Shown piece by piece: positions 6,066-11,459 of a stretch of 11,459 bases of DNA. The notes under the pieces are model-generated. The model was not told the origin of the DNA. It was given only the letters and a program-made list of their open reading frames with translations, and did no database searches. The translations under genes were made by a program, and so were the position numbers. The DNA comes from DASZMJ01 sp035551935 (GTDB lineage Bacteria; Planctomycetota; Planctomycetia; Isosphaerales; Isosphaeraceae): contig DASZMJ010000261.1 in the NCBI GenBank assembly GCA_035551935.1, forward strand, positions 1 through 11,459, given 5' to 3'. How positions within the stretch are numbered: position 1 is the stretch's first letter; each line of letters begins with the position of its first letter.

Positions 6066-7898
6066 ATGCCGGCCACATTCCAGGTCCGCGTCTACGACCG
6101 CTATCAACTTGTTTACTCGTGCGAGTTCGACAAGGCCGTCGAGCTGGGGCGCCAGTATACGGGGGACCCCGGCCTCTACAGCAAGAAGCTGGTCGACGGC
6201 CGCTGGCGGGTGATCGTCGCCGGCCACGACGAGAACACGATCTCGCGGAGCCACGCCCTGATCCGGCCGTTGACGCCGGGGGTGGTCGGGCTGACGAACC
6301 TGAGCAAGAAGATCCCGATCCGTTTGCAGGACGGCTCGGAGGTGGGGCCCGAGTCGACCCGCGAGCTGGCGATCCCGGTGGTCTTGACGCTCGGGCACAA
6401 GACGGTCCGGGTGCAGGGGACCGAGGCGGAGGCGTCGAACCTCCAGCACCTCCCCGAGGCGACGGCGCCGCCGGGGGCGTTCTCGGTGGCGCGGTCGGAC
6501 TTCAAGACCCTGCCGCTGGACAAGTTCGACGGCGTCGACGTCGAGCGGACCTTGCTCTGGCTCCGCGGGGCGATGCAGGTGCTCCAGAGCGCCGCGACCG
6601 GCTCGAGCTTCTTCGAGGACGCGGCGCGGTCGCTGGTCGAGCTGGTCGGCCTGGACACGGGCCTGGTCCTGCTCTGGGACGAGGTCGAGGACTGGAAGGA
6701 GAAGGCCGTCCAGCGGGCGCCCGGCATGGTCGTCGACCCGGAGTGGGTCCCCAGCCGCTCGGTCCTGAACCGGGTCCGCGACCAGAAGCGGACGTTCTGG
6801 CAGGCGGCCGGCGGGACGGCGCAGGAGGCCTCGAGCCTGGTGGGGGTCAAGGCGGTCGTCGCGGCGCCGATCCTCGACCGCAACGGCCAGGTCATCGGCG
6901 CCTTGTACGGCGACCGCCGGCAGGACGGGCTCTCGGGCGCCGACGCGCAGATCAGCAAGCTCGAGGCGATGCTCGTCGAGCTGCTGGCCGGCGGGGTGGC
7001 CTCGGGCCTGGCGCGGGTCGAGATGGAGCGCGACGCCCTGGCGGCGAAGGTCCGGTTCGAGCAGTTCTTCACGCCCGAACTGGCCGGCGAGCTGGCCAGC
7101 AACCACGACATGCTCCAGGGGCGGGACATGGAGGTCTCGATCCTCTTCGCCGACATCCGCGGCTTCAGCGGCATCAGCGAGCGGCTCGGCCCGGCCGGCA
7201 CCGTCGAGTGGATCAACGACGTGATGGAGGCGCTCTCCGACTGCGTCCAGGAGCACGGCGGCGTGCTCGTCGACTACATCGGCGACGAGCTGATGGCCAT
7301 GTGGGGCGCCCCCAAGGAGCAGCCCGACCACGCCCGTCGCGCCTGCCGCGCCGGGCTGGACATGCTGGCCAAGCTCGACGAGCTGAACCAGCGCTGGCAC
7401 GATCGCCTGAAGGTGCAGATGGGCCTGGGTATCGGCGTCAACACCGGGATGGCGCGGGTCGGCAACACCGGCTCGCGGCGGAAGTTCAAGTACGGCCCGC
7501 TGGGGCCGACGGTCAACCTGGCCAGCCGGGTCCAGGGGGCGACGAAGTACCTCAAGACCCGGCTGCTGATCACCGGCGCCACCCGCGCGCAGCTCGACGA
7601 GACCTTCGAGGTCCGCCGGGTCGCCAAGGTCTCGGTCGTCAACATCGTCGAGCCGGTCGCGCTGTACGACCTGGCGCGCCCCGGCGAGACCGACTGGGCC
7701 CCCTGTCGCGAGGGCTACGAGTCGGCGCTCGAGCAGTTCGAGGCCGGCCAGTTCCGCGAGGCCGCCCGCCTGCTGGGACGGCTCCTGACCGACCACCAGG
7801 GGGACGGCCCCTCGATGGTCCTGCTCTACCGCGCCGTCAATTTCATCGTCGAGGAGCCGGCCGACTTCAGCCCCATCTGGAAGCTCCCCGGCAAGTGA
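6066..7898 (+). CDS. FHA-GAF-class III adenylate/guanylate cyclase
   Basis: The 610-residue protein has an FHA domain at about 1-118, with ELGRQ (26-30), S60-R61-S62-H63 and LTNLS (76-80), which are the phosphothreonine-binding loops. A GAF-like domain at about 160-310 (AVVAAPILDRNGQVIGALYGDR) leads through a helix to a class III cyclase domain at about 335-535. Metal-binding Asp363 (FADIRGFSG) and Asp407 (YIGDELMAMWG) are present, as are Asn484 and Arg488 (VNLASR). The base-recognition positions look unusual: Asp403 where adenylate cyclases usually carry Lys, and Gly477 where Asp or Thr is usual, so the product (cAMP or cGMP) cannot be assigned. The C-terminal tail (about 545-610, ending FSPIWKLPGK) is TPR-like, as in many bacterial cyclases. 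No membrane segment or signal peptide is present, so it is cytoplasmic. GAGAGG precedes the ATG. The kinase gene follows after 45 bp. Confidence 0.93.
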   Translation: MPATFQVRVYDRYQLVYSCEFDKAVELGRQYTGDPGLYSKKLVDGRWRVIVAGHDENTISRSHALIRPLTPGVVGLTNLSKKIPIRLQDGSEVGPESTRELAIPVVLTLGHKTVRVQGTEAEASNLQHLPEATAPPGAFSVARSDFKTLPLDKFDGVDVERTLLWLRGAMQVLQSAATGSSFFEDAARSLVELVGLDTGLVLLWDEVEDWKEKAVQRAPGMVVDPEWVPSRSVLNRVRDQKRTFWQAAGGTAQEASSLVGVKAVVAAPILDRNGQVIGALYGDRRQDGLSGADAQISKLEAMLVELLAGGVASGLARVEMERDALAAKVRFEQFFTPELAGELASNHDMLQGRDMEVSILFADIRGFSGISERLGPAGTVEWINDVMEALSDCVQEHGGVLVDYIGDELMAMWGAPKEQPDHARRACRAGLDMLAKLDELNQRWHDRLKVQMGLGIGVNTGMARVGNTGSRRKFKYGPLGPTVNLASRVQGATKYLKTRLLITGATRAQLDETFEVRRVAKVSVVNIVEPVALYDLARPGETDWAPCREGYESALEQFEAGQFREAARLLGRLLTDHQGDGPSMVLLYRAVNFIVEEPADFSPIWKLPGK

Positions 7899-7911
7899 CC
7901 CAACCACGGGG

Positions 7912-7929
7912 CGGGGCGAAGTCGCCCCG
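7912..7929 (+). promoter_or_regulatory. Hairpin abutting the kinase ribosome binding site
   Basis: CGGGGCG (7912-7918) pairs with CGCCCCG (7923-7929) around an AAGT loop, between the cyclase stop and the kinase ATG. Its last base overlaps the only Shine-Dalgarno-like word, GGAG (7929-7932). There is no T-run, so it is not a terminator. It could limit kinase translation relative to the cyclase. Confidence 0.35.
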
Positions 7930-7943
7930 GAGCCTGCGACGCC

Positions 7944-10900
7944 ATGACCACCGAGCCGAACGACGACCGCGTCTTCCTCACCGACCCCGACGACCCCGAC
8001 GGGGAACTCGAGACCGTCGCCGTCGCCCCCTCGCCCGAGCCGGACCCCCGGCCCGACGAGCCGGCGCCGACGCTCCCGCACGACTTCGCCCCCTTCGGCG
8101 ACGTCCCGGCCGACGACGACGACCTCGCCACCACGGTCGAGGTCCCCGCCGCGACGGAATCGGTCCCCGCCGCGGCCGTCGCCGAGACCCTGCCGCTGCC
8201 GGCCGGCGAGCCGACCGAGGCCGTCGCGCCCGAGACCCTCGCCGTCACGCCCCCGACCGCCCCCGTGGAGCCGCCGCCGACCCTGGCGGACGAGCCGAGG
8301 GAGCCGTCGGCGGCGCTCGACGCCACCCAGACCCTCGAGACCGTCGCCGAGCCGACCGCGCCGACCGACCCGACCGCGAGGCGATCGTCCTGGGGCTCGG
8401 GCACCGAGACGCTCGTCACCGAGATCAGCGACTCGGCCGGCTCGGGCACCCCCTCGACCACCCCGGCGATCCTCATCGGCGGCCGGCCGACGGTGGCCGG
8501 CGGCCAGCGGTTCCACGTCCTCCGGCCCCACGCCCGCGGCGGCCTCGGCGAGGTCCTCGTGGCGCTCGACATCGAGCTCAACCGCGAGGTCGCGCTCAAG
8601 CAGATCCAGGACCCGCACGCCGACAACCCCAACAGCCGCGCCCGCTTCCTCGTCGAGGCCGAGGTCACCGGCGGCCTGGAGCACCCGGGGATCGTCCCGG
8701 TCTACAGCCTCGGCCGCTACGGCGACGGCCGGCCGTATTACGCCATGCGGTTCATCCGCGGCGACAGCCTCAAGAGGGCCCTCGCCCGCTTCCACGAGGC
8801 CGACAAGCCCGACCGCGACCCCGGCGAGCGATCGCTGGCCCTCCGCGGCCTGCTCGGCCGGTTCATCGACGTCTGCCAGGCCATCGAGTATGCCCACAGC
8901 CGCGGCATCCTCCACCGCGACCTCAAGCCCGACAACGTCATGCTCGGCCCCTACGGCGAGACCCTCGTCGTCGACTGGGGCCTGGCCAAGCCGCTCGGCC
9001 GCTCCACGGACGACGAGTCCTTGCCGCTGGTGCCCGTCTCCAGCAGCGGGTCGGCCGTCACCCAGCACGGCTCGACCATCGGCACCCCGCAGTTCATGAG
9101 CCCCGAGCAGGCCGCCGGCGCCATCGACGACCTCTCCCCGGCCAGCGACGTCTACAGCCTCGGCGCCACGCTCTATCAGGTCCTCGTCGGCCAACCGCCG
9201 GTCGTCGAGCGGCACATCCGCGAGGTCCTCAAGAAGGTTCGCACCGGCGACTTCCCCCGCCCCCGCCAGGTCAAGGCCGACATCCCCCCGGCGCTCGAGG
9301 CCATCTGCCTCAAGGCGATGGCCTTGAGGCCCGAGGACCGCTACGACTCGGCCCGGGCCCTGGCCGAGGACGTCGAGCACTGGCTGGCCGACGAGCCGGT
9401 CTCGGCCTGGCCCGAGCCCTGGCAGGTCCGCCTCGGCCGCTGGGCCAAGCGGCACAAGGCCGAGGTCACCGGCGCCGCGGCCTTGCTCATCACCGCACTC
9501 TTTGCCGTGACCGTCGGCGCCGTGCTGATCGGCCGCGAGAAGGAGCGGACCGCGGCCAACTTCCGCCTGGCCTGCGACGCCGTCGACCGGATGCTGACCC
9601 AGGTCGGCCAGGTCGAGCTGGCCGACGTGCCGCAGATGGAGAAGGTCCGCGCCGACATGCTCGGCCGCGCCCGCGAATTCTACGAGACCTTCCTCAAGCA
9701 GCACAGCACCGACGCCGCCGTCCGGCTCGAGGCCGGCCGCGCCCGCGAGCGGCTCGGCGAGGTCCAGGCCCTGCTCGGCCGCGACGCCGACGCCGAGCGC
9801 TCCCTCCGCGCCGCCATGCCCCTGCTCGAGGGGCTCATCGCCGACTTCCCGCGCGACCCCCGCTATCGCCGCGACCTCGCCCGTTCGTATACTCAACTCG
9901 GTATGCTTTTAAAGCGTTCGGGCCGCTTCAAGGAGGCCGAGGAGGCCCTCCGCTCCGGGCTCCAGATCCGCCGCCGACTCTTCGATGAGGGGCCCGACGA
10001 CCCCGACGCGCAGCAGGACTTCAACGACAGCACCTATCAGCTCGGCGCGTTGTATCGCCGGTTCGTCGGCAAGCGCGCCGAGGTCGAGCGGGCGTATGCC
10101 GACGCCCTGGCCCGCCAGAAGAAGCTCGTCCGCGACCATCCCGACCGCCCCGAGGCCCGCGAGGAGCGCGCCCGATACCTCAACAACTACGGCATGCTCC
10201 TGGGCGACACCGACCCCGCGGAGGCCGTCCACGTCTTCAAGCAGGCGATCGAGGTCCAGGACGCGTTACTCGCCGAGGCGCCGTCGGTCCCGCTGCGACG
10301 GTGGCGGCAGGCGCGGACCTACTCGAACCTCGCCACGCTCCAGGCCCGGGCCGAGTCCGCGGCGAAGGTCCGCGACGCCCCCGAGTCCGTGGCCAACTTC
10401 GGCAGGGCCCGGGAGCACCTCGGCTGGCTCATGGCAAGCTACCGGAGCATCCCCGACTATCGCGCCGAGCACGCGGCCGTCGACTACAACCTCGGCCTCC
10501 GGCTCGTCGCCGCCGAACGCATCGGCGAGGCGTTGCCATTCCTTGATGAAGCCTTGATCACGCTCAGGAATCTGACGACCGATTATCCCCAGGTCATCGA
10601 CTACCGCCTCCGGCTCGCGCGGGCCGAGCTGTTGCTGGCCGTCGTGGCCGATCGCGATCCGAAGTCCGCCGAGGCCCACGATCGCCAGGCCATCAAGGTG
10701 TACCGCAAGCTCGTCGCCGACTACCCGGCGGTCGCCGAGTACCGGAGCGACCTGGGCAGCTCGCTGAACAAGCTCGCTCGCCTGCTTACCAAGGCCAGCC
10801 GGCCCGACGAGGCCCGGTCGTTGGCCCTCGCCAACGCCGGCCGGCTCGGCGAGGCCCGGTCGCTGGCCGAGGAGGCGATCGGCATCGACACCAAGCTGCT

Positions 10901-11306
10901 TGAGCAGGACGAGGCGAACGACCGCTTCCGGGAGAGTCTCGGCGAGGCCCGCCAGAACCTCGTCGAGATCCTGATCGACTCCGGCCTCCTCGACGCGGCG
11001 GCCGACGCGGCGGAGCAACTTATCAAGGATCGGCCCGAGGTCGCCGTGGAATACTATCGCGCCGCCGTGGACCTGATCCACTGCAGCCGGGCCACGCCGG
11101 CCTCGCCGAAGGACCGGGCCTTAGAGAGACGGCGGAAGTTCGCCGGCCGCGCCGTCGACCTCTTGCGGAAGGGCGTGGAACGGGGCCTGCTCCTGCCCCA
11201 GGACGTCATCGCCTCCCCGGACCTCAAGCCGCTCTCGAAGTGGAATGACGACTTCGAGGCGCTGCTCCAGGAGCTGAAGGCCCGCATCAACCCGCCCGTG
11301 GGATGA
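7944..11306 (+). CDS. Membrane-anchored Ser/Thr protein kinase with TPR-like tail
   Basis: Residues 1-185 of this 1120-residue protein are acidic, Pro/Thr-rich and probably disordered. The kinase domain at about 190-480 has a glycine-rich loop (RGGLGEV, 198-204), Lys219 (VALKQI), Glu238 in helix C, HRDLKPDN (324-331), a DWG loop at 344-346 in place of DFG, an activation segment ending GTPQFMSPE (380-388) and D402 (SDVYSLG). All catalytic residues are present, so it should be active. One membrane helix lies at about 509-530, placing the kinase domain inside the cell and about 590 helical TPR-like residues outside it, where they may bind a ligand or partner. Thr381 and nearby residues are likely autophosphorylation sites. 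It follows the FHA-cyclase gene by 45 bp, so the pair is probably one operon. The ribosome binding site is weak (GGAG, 11 bases from the ATG). Residues 949-976 hold a tandem duplication. Confidence 0.93.
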   Translation: MTTEPNDDRVFLTDPDDPDGELETVAVAPSPEPDPRPDEPAPTLPHDFAPFGDVPADDDDLATTVEVPAATESVPAAAVAETLPLPAGEPTEAVAPETLAVTPPTAPVEPPPTLADEPREPSAALDATQTLETVAEPTAPTDPTARRSSWGSGTETLVTEISDSAGSGTPSTTPAILIGGRPTVAGGQRFHVLRPHARGGLGEVLVALDIELNREVALKQIQDPHADNPNSRARFLVEAEVTGGLEHPGIVPVYSLGRYGDGRPYYAMRFIRGDSLKRALARFHEADKPDRDPGERSLALRGLLGRFIDVCQAIEYAHSRGILHRDLKPDNVMLGPYGETLVVDWGLAKPLGRSTDDESLPLVPVSSSGSAVTQHGSTIGTPQFMSPEQAAGAIDDLSPASDVYSLGATLYQVLVGQPPVVERHIREVLKKVRTGDFPRPRQVKADIPPALEAICLKAMALRPEDRYDSARALAEDVEHWLADEPVSAWPEPWQVRLGRWAKRHKAEVTGAAALLITALFAVTVGAVLIGREKERTAANFRLACDAVDRMLTQVGQVELADVPQMEKVRADMLGRAREFYETFLKQHSTDAAVRLEAGRARERLGEVQALLGRDADAERSLRAAMPLLEGLIADFPRDPRYRRDLARSYTQLGMLLKRSGRFKEAEEALRSGLQIRRRLFDEGPDDPDAQQDFNDSTYQLGALYRRFVGKRAEVERAYADALARQKKLVRDHPDRPEAREERARYLNNYGMLLGDTDPAEAVHVFKQAIEVQDALLAEAPSVPLRRWRQARTYSNLATLQARAESAAKVRDAPESVANFGRAREHLGWLMASYRSIPDYRAEHAAVDYNLGLRLVAAERIGEALPFLDEALITLRNLTTDYPQVIDYRLRLARAELLLAVVADRDPKSAEAHDRQAIKVYRKLVADYPAVAEYRSDLGSSLNKLARLLTKASRPDEARSLALANAGRLGEARSLAEEAIGIDTKLLEQDEANDRFRESLGEARQNLVEILIDSGLLDAAADAAEQLIKDRPEVAVEYYRAAVDLIHCSRATPASPKDRALERRRKFAGRAVDLLRKGVERGLLLPQDVIASPDLKPLSKWNDDFEALLQELKARINPPVG
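10788..10871 (+). repeat. 42-bp tandem duplication inside the kinase gene
   Basis: Two adjacent 42-bp blocks (10788-10829 and 10830-10871) encode related 14-residue segments, TKASRPDEARSLAL and ANAGRLGEARSLAE. The closest DNA match is GAGGCCCGGTCG-TGGCC at 10809-10826 and 10851-10868, with one mismatch. The second copy reads like a normal TPR helix; the first looks like an insertion. Confidence 0.7.
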
Positions 11307-11319
11307 GCGGTCTTCTTCC

Positions 11320-11351
11320 CCCTCTCCCCCTGGGAGAGGGCCGGGGTGAGG
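11320..11351 (+). terminator. GC-rich hairpin repeat after the kinase stop
   Basis: CCCTCTCCC (11320-11328) and GGGAGAGGG (11332-11340) form a perfect 9-bp stem with a CCT loop, starting 13 bases after the kinase stop. No T-run follows. Bases 11332-11351 are the exact reverse complement of 4489-4508. The position suits transcription termination or mRNA 3' end protection of the cyclase-kinase transcript, but it is also simply a copy of a dispersed repeat. Confidence 0.55.
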
Positions 11352-11410
11352 TTCCGAGCCTCGGCGGACTCATACGAAATCGTCCGGAAGGCTTGTCTCT
11401 TGTAGGGTCC

Positions 11411-11459
11411 GCCGTGCGGACCGATCACCTTTGGTCCCATGGGGATCGGTCCGCACGGC
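11411..11459. repeat. 16-bp perfect inverted repeat at the window edge
   Basis: Bases 11411-11426 (GCCGTGCGGACCGATC) are the exact reverse complement of 11444-11459, separated by 17 bases. The left arm overlaps a second perfect hairpin, GGTCCGC-CGT-GCGGACC at 11406-11422, so two alternative folds exist. The right arm ends at the last base, so the element probably continues beyond the window. Confidence 0.85.

Larger units (their letters stand above)
11307..11459. other. Downstream flank of the kinase gene, repeats only
   Basis: These 153 bases carry no supported gene. They hold the hairpin repeat at 11320-11351, about 50 bases of unremarkable sequence, and an inverted repeat that ends at the last base of the window. 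Confidence 0.6.

Noticed and set aside
5967..9896. Minus-strand open frame of 1309 codons opposite the cyclase and kinase genes
   Set aside because: The translation is a low-complexity Gly/Val/Arg/Leu/Asp string without domains, as expected opposite genes with GC-rich third positions. The plus-strand genes carry full catalytic motifs.
5825..9988. Plus-strand open frame of 1387 codons overlapping the cyclase and kinase
   Set aside because: Arg/Pro/Gly-rich out-of-frame shadow of the two real genes.

Overview
The window looks like chromosomal DNA of a planctomycete, most likely of the Isosphaeraceae type (Singulisphaera/Paludisphaera-like). This is an inference from content: strong GC richness, a prepilin-like protein ending in the H-X9-DG motif of the DUF1559 family, a Ser/Thr kinase with a DWG magnesium loop, a membrane helix and a TPR-like tail, a secreted SH3-like plus TPR protein, and an intergenic tract full of short GC-rich palindromic and direct repeats. 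No rRNA, tRNA, CRISPR array, transposase or phage gene was seen.

Left part (1-3121): three genes on the minus strand in one direction. Transcribed first is a multi-spanning membrane protein resembling GT-C glycosyltransferases (1241-3121), then a small Met-rich putative lipoprotein (895-1116), then a secreted SH3-like/TPR protein (106-831). Gaps are 124 and 63 bp, so co-transcription is possible, although a hairpin lies after the first gene. All three products appear to work in or outside the cytoplasmic membrane.

Middle (3122-4559): about 1.4 kb with no convincing gene. It is packed with repeats: six exact copies of GGAACGAACC, three exact copies of AAAACGAACCCAATT, a 65-bp pair of direct repeats, hairpin units, two G-run tracts with quadruplex potential, a near-perfect 31-bp palindrome and a GC-rich hairpin repeat that recurs in opposite orientation at 11320-11351. 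Long open frames cross this tract on both strands but look like artefacts of base composition.

Next come two convergent genes: a DUF1559-like prepilin protein on the plus strand (4560-5480) and a small sulfite-oxidase-fold-like exported protein on the minus strand (5491-5970), with stops 10 bp apart.

Right part (6066-11306): a two-gene plus-strand signalling unit. The first gene encodes an FHA-GAF-class III nucleotide cyclase. The second, 45 bp downstream, encodes a large membrane-anchored Ser/Thr kinase with an acidic Thr-rich N-terminal region and a long TPR-like tail. FHA domains bind phosphothreonine, so the natural hypothesis is that the kinase, or its own phosphorylated N-terminus, recruits or controls the cyclase. 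The window ends in repeats, including a 16-bp perfect inverted repeat that runs into the last base.
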